From the NCBI GenBank assembly GCA_000507305.1, contig DF241053.1, positions 1 to 64,000 on the forward strand: DNA of 64,000 bases. Direction: 5' to 3'. The position numbers and the translations under genes were made by a program. Source of the DNA: Breviolum minutum Mf 1.05b.01 (Eukaryota > Sar > Dinophyceae > Suessiales > Symbiodiniaceae). Below the pieces are notes generated by a model. That model searched no databases. It worked only from the letters and a program-made list of their open reading frames with translations, and was not told where the DNA came from. This document shows positions 1 through 9,588 of this stretch, one piece after another. How positions within the stretch are numbered: the stretch's first letter is position 1; each line of letters begins with the position of its first letter.

Positions 1-30
1 CGCAGAAACATTAGATCTAGAGTATATATT

Positions 31-128
31 TACCCTCTAAAAAAACTAACATATCCCCAACGAAGGCCCTTTTGAAGATGATTTTCTGAACTTCTCAAGG
101 TGGGATATGTTAGTTAGTTGGGAGGGTA
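31..128. mobile_element. H-family palindromic element
   Basis: The ends are TACCCTCTAAAAAAACTAAC and its near-complement GTTAGTTAGTTGGGAGGGTA, enclosing about 60 bp. This is a diverged H copy flanked by AT-rich DNA. Confidence 0.7.
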
Positions 129-260
129 ACATTGAAAATATTACAAATATTATAATACACACATGTTCTTGTTTGAATATGTCATACCAACCCATCAATT
201 TCCCTGAAATTTGTTGCCTATCAAATTTCCCAAACCTTGTTTTCACTGTCTTGGGGCAAA

Positions 261-605
261 TCAATCCGTCAAACCTAGCATAGTTTTGGGCTTTTTTTGG
301 CGTAGTTCACATCTTTGCGTTGCGCCATTTGTTTTGCTGGAATTCACCTTCTTGGACTTTGTTGGCCCTTTGGACCGTTGTTTGTTTATCATTGAAATAT
401 CAAAGGTGTGCTCGAACGAGGGGTCGTCGATTTTTGTTGCCCATGTTTTTGGTCGATGATTTCTCGAAAAAACAGAGATGAAACACCTGCGCGGCTGTTC
501 AGGAAGGGGATATGATAAGCCACCGGAGTTGCGCCTTGACTGAGTTTCGTAGGGAAAATGGCGGGAAAACCCCTTGGGATGGGGGCAATCAACCCGATAA
601 TGCAC
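261..605 (-). CDS. Candidate exon or ORF, basic protein, unknown
   Basis: This is a 114-codon open frame. The middle and C-terminal part is rich in Lys, Arg, Ser and Thr (KTWATKIDDPSFEHTF, then KGPTKSKKVNSSK), which looks protein-like. The first third is partly made by the L element, so the annotated Met is unlikely to be the real start. No family was recognised. A second minus frame (389-628) is also open, so the frame is not certain. Confidence 0.25.
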   Translation of the reverse strand: MHYRVDCPHPKGFSRHFPYETQSRRNSGGLSYPLPEQPRRCFISVFSRNHRPKTWATKIDDPSFEHTFDISMINKQRSKGPTKSKKVNSSKTNGATQRCELRQKKPKTMLGLTD

Positions 606-690
606 GTGGGGTATCTATTGGGTCCCAATCCCCTTTTAAAGGGCTCCTTGGGGGGGGTGTTAAACAGCTAGGGGCCCTCCATCCCAAGGC
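556..690. mobile_element. L-family element
   Basis: The element begins near AAACCCCTTGGGATGGGGGC and ends near GGGCCCTCCATCCCAAGG. The TIRs share CCTTGGGATGG and its complement. A longer copy lies at 49655-49815 and a fragment at about 40845-40912. Confidence 0.6.
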
Positions 691-816
691 TACCACCATT
701 TTTCCTGTGACAGTTCAATACAGGCAAAACATCTGACGCATCTAATCTATGAACAATTAATTAGTCACTAGTCCTGATATCTCCTGATGAACTTCTATCA
801 CAAACTGGTAACTAGA

Positions 817-912
817 TATGGATGTTTCCGAAAATAGTGGTACCCCAAAATCACCCCATTTTAATAGGTTTTTCCATTATAAACCATCCATTTTGGGGTG
901 AAACACCCATAT
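817..912. mobile_element. G-family element
   Basis: TGGATGTTTCC at the left mirrors the right end, and AATGGATGGTTTATAATGG is present in reverse inside. It is about 95 bp with near-perfect arms. Related copies lie at 1984, 7727, 11553 and 38345. Confidence 0.7.
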
Positions 913-1072
913 CTATGTGGCACACGGGCGGCAACCATCTGGTCAAACAAAACAATCAAATTCATCTGGTGAAATTCCCTCCAATCTTCACCGAGCTGAA
1001 GACCTCATTGGAGAAATCCCCTGAGCGATTCCCGTCTATTCATAGATATTCATAGATGGTTCAACAACTGCT

Positions 1073-1178
1073 TACCCTCCCTGAAACTAAGATAGCCCCT
1101 AAAAATGGATGGTTGGAATACTACTTTCCTATTGGGAAGGCCCTATTTTCAGGGGCTATGTTAGTTTTAGGGTGGGTA
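1073..1178. mobile_element. H-family element
   Basis: It has paired ends TACCCTCCCTGAAACTAAG and TTAGTTTTAGGGTGGGTA, and inner arms ATAGCCCCT/AGGGGCTAT. Confidence 0.75.
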
Positions 1179-1376
1179 GTTGATACATAGTTGATCGTGT
1201 CAATGTTGCTGATGCTTCTGCGAATCTAGTAAACCCCAAATCCAACAACTTTCACTAAAAGCAACCAAATTCTTCCTTGATGAAAAACTATTCGTTGATG
1301 AAAAATTACTGGGAACTAAAAATCAGAAACAAAACTAATACTGTACTGTTAATGTCTAAAATCCGGAGTTCACCAG

Positions 1377-1482
1377 TTGAGGTTGGTAGTTTATCCTACT
1401 ATTATTTACAGGGTTTCATGCATCCAAACGGTGGTTGTTTGGTTTTTTCCATCAACAGTATCAGTGATGTTGCAAGCACTAT
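1377..1482. mobile_element. B-family element, one arm degraded
   Basis: The body TTTATCC..TTATTTACAGGGTTT and the right end CCATCAACAGTA match B copies. The left TACTGTTGATGG end has been lost. The open frames that cross it are element-derived. Confidence 0.5.
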
Positions 1483-1983
1483 CTATTCATTGCTCGGTTC
1501 TGGAAAATACAAATCCGATGTGTTTTTCCAGTGTGATTTTTTTATTTACTGTAAGTATCCTTGGAGCAACAACAGAATCGCCATGATTCACATGTCAGTC
1601 ACTAGATTCAAAAAAAAACAGAAAGCAAAAACCTATTGAAACATATCCAAAAGGATGATCGAAAAAATATACATGTAACAGCTGGAGAGTCATTTTTTAC
1701 ACACATATAACTAATTATTTTACATTATACATCACCCAAATACATATTAACTAATTTATGTTGGATGACTACAACTTGTTGGGGGCCTTATACTTATAAC
1801 TGCAACTGATCGTATTTCATTTTACTGACTGGTTGCATACTCATGTCTACACTAATCCCTTCTCACCAGCTTTGATAGCCCGAGGCTATGAGGGTCCTCA
1901 AGTCGGAATTTGTGGGGAGTTGAACTACATCACGAAGGAAGCCCGAAGTATGGCGAGGGAATCTCTGGATAAAAATATTGGAA

Positions 1984-2091
1984 AATGGTGGTTTCCTAAA
2001 ATGGTGGTACCCCCAAAGCACCCCAAAATGATCATTTTTAGTAGGAAAACCCATGATTGTTGGGTACCACCATTTTAGGAAACCCCCAAAT
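1984..2091. mobile_element. G-family element, full length
   Basis: GGTTTCCTAAAATGGTGGTA at the left is the exact complement of TACCACCATTTTAGGAAACC at the right, so this is an almost perfect hairpin. Confidence 0.75.
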
Positions 2092-2229
2092 AGAGATCTG
2101 GATTTTTGGAACAAAAACTTCAAAAAGCTTCCCTTCAGAAAAGCACTTCCATCTGAGGTTTGTCTCAAAAAGTTCGGAAAATCGACCCTCAAAATCATGT
2201 CAAAATCTCTGAAGAAAATTTGATGTTAC

Positions 2230-2334
2230 TACGGTTGATGGCTGAAATCATGCACCAGCTGATAGGTAGTTTATCCCATTATTTACAGGGTTTTATACAT
2301 CACAGGTGGTGCAGGATTTCCTCCATCAACAGTA
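2230..2334. mobile_element. B-family element
   Basis: It runs from TACGGTTGATGGC to CCTCCATCAACAGTA, with the family body TTTATCCCATTATTTACAGG. The base after it is G, so the right TIR forms an AG acceptor (CAACAGTAG) just ahead of an open exon. Confidence 0.7.
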
Positions 2335-2335
2335 G

Positions 2336-2515
2336 GACATATTGATTTCCAAAGGTCCAACAAAAAGATGTGGCCGGTCCCTTCGTGACCTCTGTTTTCA
2401 ACAAGGCGCGCATCTGAATTCAACTGTCGACAACATCATCTGTGACTCATCCCAGTCTACGGGAATTTTGCATGAATCTCAATCTGAGGAAACAAAACAA
2501 CAACCGCATATATAA
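2336..2515 (+). CDS. Candidate exon after a B element, unknown
   Basis: There are 59 open codons, beginning GAC ATA right after CAACAGTAG at the B-element edge and closing at a TAA. The sequence looks coding (KRCGRSLRDLCFQQGAHL, then HESQSEETK). No domain was recognised. The open stretch upstream of the element (KVRKIDPQNHV) does not join it in frame by the simplest splice, so the gene model is incomplete. Confidence 0.35.
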   Translation, partial: DILISKGPTKRCGRSLRDLCFQQGAHLNSTVDNIICDSSQSTGILHESQSEETKQQPHI

Positions 2516-2535
2516 AAGACACATGGGGAAAACAT

Positions 2536-2949
2536 GTGGAAGATGTTGCAAGTGTTGCCACTGTTTCCATCCATCAACAAACATTACAAATTGAGTTTCG
2601 TATGAAGGATGTAAATGAAAACAGGGTTCAACATATCACTTCAATTTCTGGAGTGAGTCACAGCTTTTTTCCAGAAGCATGGGAATTTTCTTGCAGAAAA
2701 AGAAACAAACAAATTCGGGAAAAGAGTTGGGACATATTTGGATTGTCGGCACCACCTCATTTCGGCAGTTTGCTTTTTAGAGGATGGAATTCGGATTTAA
2801 AACAGAAGGTATCATGCGTAGATGTTGGTGTCCGCGAAATGTCAAAGCGTTCATGTGCACTGATTGCATATGCACAAAGGTATATAGTATATAGGGTGAG
2901 AGTCCTAGGGACTCTATACAAGAGATTTGGTTCAGGGAAAGCATCGTAA
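2536..2949 (+). CDS. Open frame of 137 codons, unknown
   Basis: This is one of the longer open frames in the left arm, starting ATGGAAGATG and ending at TAA. Composition is mixed (FPEAWEFSCRKRNKQIREK, LSAPPHFGSLLFRGW). It may be part of the plus-strand gene whose exons surround it. No family was recognised and no homology test was possible. Confidence 0.3.
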   Translation: MEDVASVATVSIHQQTLQIEFRMKDVNENRVQHITSISGVSHSFFPEAWEFSCRKRNKQIREKSWDIFGLSAPPHFGSLLFRGWNSDLKQKVSCVDVGVREMSKRSCALIAYAQRYIVYRVRVLGTLYKRFGSGKAS

Positions 2950-3202
2950 GTTGTTTTTAACGTTGACAATGGACCCTGTCTCATGAAATCATAAGAACAT
3001 TCTGAATATAAGCCCGGCTGCTATTACTGCACTTACAATTTATACCCTTGACCTCTTCAATCAATGAACATATTCCTTGGATCCCATCTTAGTACAGCTG
3101 AAATCACATATTCCATGTTTGTTTCAAGGGCGGTGTACCTTTCCTCCCCAAAGCCTATAAGTGAATACTGGCTCAGGTTTTTACAGTAAAGGATCGTCGT
3201 AG

Positions 3203-3497
3203 AGGTATCCAGTTTCCACTAAACTATACTTGTTGGAGTATTACAAGGTGGGCCCCTACTGGTTATAAATTGAGTTATAACCTCTATAAAATGGCCTTAT
3301 AAACGGGTAACTGGCGTTATAACACTACTTATAGGAGTTATAACCCAATTTATAACTGGTAGGGACCCACCTTGTAGGCATCTTCACTTTCTGACGGGCA
3401 CACCTACCGCATATATCTCATATTCATCGAATCTAACTTCACCGCATCGAATCTAACCCCACCGAAACAGGATCAATGGATTGGTGTTATACATTGA
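3203..3497 (+). CDS. Two exons split exactly by an F element
   Basis: Exon 1 (3203-3247) reads 15 codons (YPVSTKLYLLEYYK) and stops at TACAAG before GTGGGCC. Exon 2 (3378-3497) follows CACCTTGTAG and reads 39 codons (ASSLSDGHTYRIYLIF, then TPPKQDQWIGVIH) to a TGA, or to a possible GTGTTA donor just before it. The intervening 130 bp (3248-3377) is the F element with GT and AG in its own ends. Splicing is in phase 0 and keeps one open frame. The start of exon 1 (TCGTCGTAG acceptor) is a guess. The protein family is unknown. Confidence 0.55.
3242..3377. mobile_element. F-family introner, TACAAG^GTGGG to CTTGTAG
   Basis: The TIRs are TACAAGGTGGGCCCCTACT and its complement, with inner palindromic arms around TTATAACACTACTTATAGG. 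The donor GTGGGC lies 6 bp into the left TIR and the acceptor TTGTAG closes the right one. With a TA target, the spliced product would gain exactly three bases. Confidence 0.75.
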
Positions 3498-3693
3498 GCC
3501 CGGCTGCCCCCTCAACTTATGCAAATGATCACCATAATGATCACAAATATGAAGTAAAACAGCTCTGATGTAAAATAAGTAAAAACTCAAAATTGCTTAT
3601 TCTCCAAAAAAACAAAAAGGCAACTTCCCCCTTCGTATCAGTGGCTTCATGATCTTTCATGAATTCCTTCCTCATTTGAAGACGTCATTGCAG

Positions 3694-3792
3694 CTTCATT
3701 GCTTCATTGCCTTTGCTCGACGCGGTCGAGTACATCCAGTTGAATCACGGAAAACTTCAAGAAGCCAAGCAAATTTCAGAACAGTTCTACTA
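3694..3792 (+). CDS. Candidate exon, helical repeat-like
   Basis: It reads LLDAVEYIQLNHGKLQEAK and then QISEQFY. This amphipathic pattern is typical of TPR-type helical repeats. The acceptor is ATTGCAG. The exon runs straight into an A element, with CTA^GTTGGTGG as the likely donor. The next exon was not found; the intron probably includes the A and C elements up to about 4.1 kb. Confidence 0.45.
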
Positions 3793-3990
3793 GTTGGTGG
3801 TTGAACCAACCCATCTGAAAAAATATTAGTCAAATTGGATCATTTCCACAGGTAGAGGTGAGAATAAAAGAATATTTGAAACCACCATCTAGTCTAGAAT
3901 CTAGAATATGAACAGTAGAGTATAAATTGTATCCCATCGGATCCATGGGACTGGTATATCATTTACCAACATTTATGCTTGAGGTGACAG
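3790..3990. mobile_element. A element plus trailing C fragment (composite)
   Basis: The A copy occupies 3790-3892 (CTAGTTGGTGG to ACCACCATCTAG). It is followed by TCTAGAATATG..AGTA and TTGTATCCCATCGGATCC of a C end. The same A-spacer-C order recurs at 14372-14545 and partly at 8680-8800. Confidence 0.65.
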
Positions 3991-5204
3991 TAGTTGGAGT
4001 AGGGACATTCCCTTCAAACCCTGCAAAAAAAAAGCGATTTACACGTGAACAATTCATGGTTGAAAGGAAAACGACTCGACTTTTATATACTATCCGGGTC
4101 TATTTTCAGGGGCGGGAACGAAGTGTTAGTTCGTTTTAAAGAGTATGAGAGAATATTGCATTTCCCAAGTCTTGGGACTGCCCGAAAACACCCAGAATGC
4201 CAGTCACCACGAGGAACTAAACCTTCATTTTTGTGCACTGTTCCTGGATGGAGGGTAGATCCAACACATACCCCTCAAATCCTGAAATCTACCAACCAAT
4301 GCGGAGATTCCAGCCAATGAAGGTGGAGTGGAAGATACCAGAATTTGCGAAATGTTCCTCTTTGGGATATGTCGAGCATTCCTTCTTCCTTTGATGATCC
4401 AGTTGGGTATATAATCATATTTCACCAACATCAATCATGAACATGCTGAAATAGCTGAAATAGCACATGTAGTGTACAAGGAGGATTCCCCCCTACTCCT
4501 TCGGAACAAAATAAGATAAAGTCACCTACAGATTCTTTGACCCACCCAAATGCCATATCTTCAGCTTTCTCTGAAGTCTCGATCTTCTGATGGATTTGTT
4601 TTTGGGTTTTCATAGAGTGGCTCAACTGTAAGAGAAAGGGTGTGTTGCAATGCTATTGAACTATATATGTAGAAAATTGAGATCAACTATGGTCTCCTAT
4701 GGTCTCCGTCTGTCTTCTAAAAACATCGATTTCTGAGTGAGTATGTACGATCTTGCTTTGGCCAGGGCATGCCAGGGCCTAGTCTTGCAAAACACATTCT
4801 GTTTAAACTGTTGCAAATTTGCATTCGATTGCAGCTCAATACCGTGTCACTCAAACGAGCTGCTTTACCGCTTCACATCATCTGTCGTGGTTTGTGATAG
4901 AATTCCGGACAATAGAATGCAGTTCTTCATTGCATTTGCATAGGATGTTTCATTCGTTTAAAACGCCGTTTTTTACATCAAACCTTGTATGTAGTCATAG
5001 TCTATCATAATATACATTTTCCTTGCGGTCCTCACCTGATTCCTTTCACTGTCCACGGTCGATTTTTCCATCCCAAAGAACCAAAACAAGATCACCATAA
5101 ACACATCACCAACAACAACATATCAACAACTCATGATCAAACAACCTCAACTTTAAAGAACCATAACTCACACTCCAAGCACACATCAGCAAATATCCAA
5201 CAAC

Positions 5205-5402
5205 CATCCACTGAGAACCCCGGACAAAGAAACGCGAACTTTCAAGGTCTGTGTTTTCTCAGACCATTTGGCTTTTAACTTCTCGGACTGCTCCGATGTT
5301 AACGTCACCGGTAATGGCAACTCCAAGGATTGCGAGTGGTGTTCCAAGGCCAAGTGCAAAATGCCTGGGGAAAGATGGAAATTCTGGTCAAACTGCTATA
5401 AC
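5205..5402 (+). CDS. Cys/Trp-rich exon, possible secreted protein
   Basis: There are 66 open codons ending at the border of a C element. The part from residue about 20 is distinctive: VCVFSDHLAFNFSDCSD, then DCEWCSKAKCKMPGERWKFW and SNCYN. The Cys spacing (CxxC, CxxxC) and clustered Trp suggest a small disulfide or metal-binding module. The upstream part is Asn/Thr/His-rich and may not be coding. Start and donor were not determined and no family was recognised. Confidence 0.5.
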
Positions 5403-5504
5403 CCATGACGGATCCATGGTTGCCTGGTATATTTACCTACATGAATGGTTGAATTTCATGGTTTTCATGTAGGTAAATATACCAGTCTCATTGGATCCTA
5501 TGGG
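5402..5504. mobile_element. C-family element
   Basis: It runs from CCCATGACGGATCCATGG to TTGGATCCTATGGG, with inner arms CTGGTATATTTACCTACATG and the complement. The element abuts the end of the Cys-rich exon. A close relative lies at 24077-24177. Confidence 0.75.
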
Positions 5505-5825
5505 TAATTCCTAAACCTAAATTCAACGATTTTGGTGATTTTTGATGGGGGATTTCCCTTACTAAAAGCCACCAAATTTGGGGGTAAACTAAGCTGAAGG
5601 GCCGCAATAACTTGACCTTAAATGGAGATTCAAATCAAGGGTTCGGGGTTCAAAAGGGGGGAAGGCATCGTTGGAGTGACGACTTCTGGGTGGTTGTCAT
5701 TTTGTTGGGGAAACCACGCGGGGGAAGGGAGTTTTGCTTCTTTTTTTTTTGGGGGGGGGGGGGGAAACGTTGAGTTTCACCGCAAAAAAAATTGATGGAG
5801 GAACAATTTTCCATGTTTTCCTTAA

Positions 5826-5914
5826 CCATAGGATCCATGTATGGTATATTTACCAACATTAACCGAAAAAATGAAGTAAATGTTGGTAAACATAGCATAC
5901 GTGGATCCTATAGG
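5826..5914. mobile_element. C-family element
   Basis: It runs from CCATAGGATCCATGTATGG to a GTGGATCCTATAGG end. The arms GTATATTTACCAACATT and GTAAATGTTGGTAAAC pair inside. Confidence 0.75.
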
Positions 5915-6064
5915 TACGTTTTCCTTTCCGATTCTGAAAGACAGCATGCTGTGGTGTCAATGCTGACAAGCTTCTTTCGGAGGCAGACATGTCCAGTTGC
6001 TGCAAACTCACAGAAAGGCCGCCTTGAAAAAGCACCTTTTTGCAGGCTTCTCAACGACAGGTGA

Positions 6065-6174
6065 TGCTGTTGATGAAAAAATCCTGCACCACCTGGGTTG
6101 TTTACCTTCTGGGATCACCATGGATAACCCATAGCTACCTATCAACTGGTGCATAATTTCTTCCATCAACAGTA
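6065..6174. mobile_element. B-family element
   Basis: The left end TGCTGTTGATG is slightly mutated and the right end TTCTTCCATCAACAGTA is intact. It carries ATCCTGCACCACCTGGG and its partner. Confidence 0.65.
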
Positions 6175-6588
6175 TGAGGGGACTTAAATACAAGCACAAG
6201 CTAGCCAATATAGTACCCCTCCCTACATCAGAACGCCCAAATTAAATTGGCAAAGGGTTGACATGGATCAGGGTTGCATGTTCACCTATACAACAACCAG
6301 GCATACCCAAACCATGTTCAGGCTACAATTCAAAAATATACATCATAAAAACCCTACTCTACACATTTACCCCAAGTAAACTGATATAGCAGCTACAATG
6401 GATTTCCAATAGGAAAAGACATGCAACTACAACTGGTGGATATTTGCTGGCCATGTCTGACTACATGTAGGGTAAACGGAACTTTGTGACTGTATTGTGA
6501 AGTGGGCAAACATAATGGCATCGTTCCATCATGGGGGATCCTGTTGTTTAAAACCCATGACCAAATCCCATGTTTGTGATACTACATA

Positions 6589-6672
6589 TTCCATAATCCC
6601 GTTGGCATCGGTCGCTACATCGAGAATTGCTTTGATCAAGTTTTCCCCCGAACCAAACAAGTTGATGTTAAG
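6589..6672 (+). CDS. Candidate exon, strand ambiguous
   Basis: The plus strand reads FHNPVGIGRYIENC, then FDQVFPRTKQVDVK, up to a GTGATGG donor. The minus strand of the same DNA also reads well (INLFGSGENLIKAILDV) with a GTAGTA donor. Plus is preferred because the neighbouring HGGG exon is on plus and the minus gene to the right appears to stop at 7114. Confidence 0.35.
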
Positions 6673-6776
6673 GTGATGGCTTCTCAGAAAAGGCATTCTC
6701 ATTTGGCTATCTACTTAGCATGGTAAATACCACCTGTTTTTTTGTCGAACTGTGGCATCTGGTCCACCGAATTTGC

Positions 6777-6918
6777 ACTTGGAGGATCATCCCAACACTT
6801 GTAAGTGATTCATAACCATGATCCCTAACTAGGGTTGATCTAGTTATTAAAATTAAATGGCATGTATGTAAACCCCCTTAAGTAACCATGGATCCAAATG
6901 AGAGGCCCATCCTCCAAG
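6777..6918. mobile_element. E-family element, right end diverged
   Basis: The left end ACTTGGAGGATCATCCC carries an internal GTAAGT 22 bp in. The right end has decayed to GGCCCATCCTCCAAG but keeps a CCAAG acceptor. It lies between two plus-strand candidate exons. Confidence 0.6.
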
Positions 6919-7023
6919 CATGTTGCCACCTGCCGCCCCTTACCTGAACTCGAAGTTCTTGATCTTCCACATCCACGGAGGCGGATGCAACCCAAGATGG
7001 CAAGGTTTTGTCACCTGCAGCAT
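6919..7023 (+). CDS. Exon with HGGG esterase-like motif
   Basis: It reads LPPAAPYLNSKFLIFHIHGGG. The hydrophobic strand followed by HGGG matches the oxyanion-hole motif of hormone-sensitive-lipase-like alpha/beta hydrolases. In that family HGGG is usually followed at once by F, but here seven residues (CNPRWQG) come before FVTCSM. The exon follows the CCAAG end of an E element and may leave at GTTGTG. The frame of the exon upstream of the E element could not be fixed. The minus strand (SWVASASVDVEDQELRVQ between TGCAG and GTAAGG) is a serious rival. Confidence 0.4.
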
Positions 7024-7113
7024 GTTGTGATGGGAATCCCTTGGGTCTATACCCTTTTCACTGGGTGGAATTCCAGTGGCAAAATGAAGGTTTATTTGTA
7101 GGGATTCCTGTGC

Positions 7114-7492
7114 CTAAAAATGGACTAGTCCATGGTGGTGACGATTACATCCTGGGTAGGGAGGTAGACCTAAGGAATCCCATTGTTTTGCAACCAACCG
7201 CTGACCTCCATGTTGTTGTTCTTTTCCCATGTTTCCCCATGGGTTTTCCAAACAAAAAAAACGCACATTTCTCCCCATGTGTTGTTTGTCAACTACTTGG
7301 AGGATCATCCCAACACTTCTGGTTAATAACCATGGTGATCGTTGTTGTCCCCTAAGTAGGGCAACGGGCAACGTGGGACCCCTTCCAAATGGCCGAACTT
7401 CACGGCGGCTATAAATGGGGGTGATCCAAACTACTTACAAGTCCTGGGATGATCCTCCAAGTATCCCCCTAATGCCACCCTCGGAAACAACG
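7114..7492 (-). CDS. Two candidate exons around an E element, unknown
   Basis: The downstream exon (7295 to 7114) reads VDKQHMGRNVRFFCLENPWG, then RLVAKQWDSLGLPPYPG, to a stop. The upstream exon (about 7492 to 7439) can be joined in two ways. A GTAAGT inside the element gives GGYLEDHPRTL; a GA^AG-type junction at the element edge gives GGIRGILGVV. Both leave the downstream frame open. Protein unknown. Confidence 0.35.
7294..7463. mobile_element. E-family introner candidate
   Basis: It runs from TACTTGGAGGATCATCC to GGATGATCCTCCAAGTA. GTAAGT is kept only on the minus strand; the plus arm has lost it. That fits use as an intron of a minus-strand gene. Confidence 0.65.
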
Positions 7493-7726
7493 GAATATTA
7501 AGAAATTATTAAGTGATCATGGTGGTTTACCATTGGGGGTGGCTTAGATTCAAATGAAAAGATGTGCCTTTTGAGGTTCCCGGGAACCCGCTAGCAGTCA
7601 GTCACCTAGAAAAGCATCAAAGGAAGTTTCAAAAACTAGGCACTGAACACAAAAAAACACCACAAAAACCTTACTACAGTATTCCCAATGCAACAAAAAA
7701 TCAAGCAAAAAGAAAGGTTAACAAGT

Positions 7727-7831
7727 GGGTGTTTCCAAAAATAGGGGTTCCCCAAAATGGATGGTTTGTAATGGAAAACCGTATGATAATGGATGATTTG
7801 GGGGTACCACCATTTTCGGAACCCCCCGAGT
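7727..7831. mobile_element. G-family element
   Basis: GTGTTTCCAAAAATAGGGGTT pairs loosely with TACCACCATTTTCGGAACCC, and the internal arm CCAAAATGGATGGTTTGTAA is typical of G. Confidence 0.7.
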
Positions 7832-8185
7832 ATAACCCAGAAGTCCAAAAACCAAATTTCCCCCTAGTAGGGAGTCATTGCTTCCTGGATCCTCCCCACA
7901 GGATTCCCATGCTACCTTGTGCAGTTGCGGAAAATTGTCAAAAGAAAAAAATCATTGATGGAAGTGCAGGTATACCTCCAAATTCACATCCATGATTTGT
8001 CTTATAAACACTATATTAAATTCTATGATATATGAATCATATACAGTATGTTTTATTCTGTATCATTAAACAAACAAATATATATATAGTATCTCATACT
8101 ATGTTAGACTCTTCTTGAATACAAAAAGAACCTAGAGACACACACGTTGATTTCTTCAATCAAAGGCACTTTCACCACTTTTTAC

Positions 8186-8236
8186 CACTTCCTCTGGAGT
8201 TCTCGCTGCAGTCACTATCAGCTCTGGGGCAGGATC
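8186..8236 (-). CDS. Short candidate exon
   Basis: Seventeen codons read DPAPELIVTAARTPEEV between ACCACCAG and GTAAAA, phase 0 to phase 0. An H element starts 27 bp upstream of the acceptor. The plus strand is also open here. Confidence 0.4.
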
Positions 8237-8263
8237 CTGGTGGTGGAAGCTGACGGTAGATGA

Positions 8264-8472
8264 ACCCCGAAATTTAACATAGCCCCTGAAAAATGATGGT
8301 TGGAAGATGAGTTTCCTTTTGGGATTGCCTATTTTGAGGGGCGAACTGTTAAATTTCTGGGGTGTAACCCACGGAAGATTGACGAATCGAACCTGAAAAT
8401 GATGGTTTGGAAAATAATTGTCCTTTTCAATTGGGTGTATTTTGAGGTTCCATGTTAATTTTGAAGGGTGTA
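8264..8472. mobile_element. Two adjacent H-family elements
   Basis: The first (8264-8366) has ACCCCGAAATTTAACATAG and the complement AAATTTCTGGGGTG. The second (8371-8472) is more diverged, with ATTGACGAATCGAACCTGAAA and TTCCATGTTAATTTTGAAGG. They sit head to tail with only a few bases between. Confidence 0.6.
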
Positions 8473-8513
8473 CTTCATGTGTTTGATACTTACCATTTTC
8501 AACAAGAGCTCAG

Positions 8514-8639
8514 TGCTTGCGCGTCTTTATCCACACTAAGCAGGGATATCCGCATGTACTGGAGGTGTGGTACTTCTCATTGATCTTCAACACAATCATT
8601 CTTCTGATGTTCCTTCAAAATATGGCGGAGGATTCTGCT
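8514..8639 (+). CDS. Candidate exon with a channel S1-like helix
   Basis: It reads RVFIHTKQGYPHVLEVWYF, then SLIFNTIILLMFLQNMAED. The hydrophobic helix with xNTIxL resembles the first transmembrane segment of voltage-gated cation-channel repeats. The acceptor would be AGAGCTCAG. A GC donor just before the in-frame TAG would be needed. The minus strand is also open and has a GTAAGT nearby, so this is tentative. Confidence 0.3.
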
Positions 8640-8679
8640 TAGCGGTCAGCGTTGACCCACGGCCAAAACTCGACATAAA

Positions 8680-8778
8680 CTAGTTGGTGGTTTCAACCCA
8701 TCTGAAAAATATTAGTCAAATTGGGATCATTCCCCCAGGTAGGGTTGAAAATAAAAAATATTTGAAACCCCCACCTAG
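8680..8778. mobile_element. A-family element
   Basis: It runs from CTAGTTGGTGGTTTCAACCC to ACCCCCACCTAG. It is followed by TAAATTGTATCACATGGAG, a remnant of the A-plus-C composite. Confidence 0.8.
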
Positions 8779-8844
8779 TAAATTGTATCACATGGAGTTT
8801 TTTGTGTTTCATGTCCACTTGTAGTTTCTCGAACTTGAACGTCT

Positions 8845-9018
8845 AAATGAGCCACGAAAAAAAAAAAACTTACTACTTTCCATTGAAATCCTGGTTGCTT
8901 AATAGGGAGCCTTTTTTCATGGTTTATGAAATAATCCCTATATAACTGGGTAGGATTTCATCCCCTATATATATATATATACCCTAAACAACCAGGGGCA
9001 CTTTTTTCATTGCTCAAA
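8845..9018. mobile_element. J-family element
   Basis: TGAGCCACGAAAAAA opens and TTTTTTCATTGCTCA closes. Inside are CCTGGTTGCTTAATAGGGA and CTAAACAACCAGG. A short TA run lies between. Other copies lie at 25148, 29513, 35098 and 51395. Confidence 0.65.
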
Positions 9019-9082
9019 TGATGGCACAACACCTTTGATTTTCAAGAGCCAAGTAAGTGCAGCCCACAAGTTTTGAAAGGCG

Positions 9083-9186
9083 ACCCTCCCTGAAACTAAC
9101 ATAGCACCTGAAAATGAACCCCTGGAAAAGGAGATTCCTATTGGAAACCACTATTTTTAGGTGCTATGTTAGTTCCAGGGAGGGTA
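9083..9186. mobile_element. H-family element
   Basis: It runs from ACCCTCCCTGAAACTAACAT to ATGTTAGTTCCAGGGAGGGT, with almost perfect 22-bp arms. Confidence 0.8.
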
Positions 9187-9588
9187 AGATCGAAATAAAA
9201 CCAACAATGAATGGAGCAGCTCGACACCATCTCTTCTTGGATAAACTATCCATGCCTCTTGAGGGTTTTTCATGAGTAAAAATGGCTGGGATTCAACAAA
9301 CAACATATAGAAAACACGTCAACCAGTTTTGTGTATGTCACGTGCTTCTATGAAGAATGGAAACACACTCAGCATTTCCAATGCAAATTGGCTCACCACA
9401 AATTCAAAGGTGTAATGCTTTCTGCACGTTTGCTCGCTGTGATGAAAGTCAAAAAAACTGGGATATATGCTGCCTGTTGGAAGGAAACCATCATCTCATA
9501 TCATCAATGTATCTTGGGACACGCCTATTCATTGCAACAATGGATAGTGAAGGTTAACCCTTCACACAAATGAATATAATTTAATACT

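Noticed and set aside
6944-7018. Minus exon SWVASASVDVEDQELRVQ with GTAAGG donor
   Set aside because: Good splice sites, but it overlaps the plus HGGG exon, and the minus gene to the right seems to end at 7114. Kept as the main rival reading.
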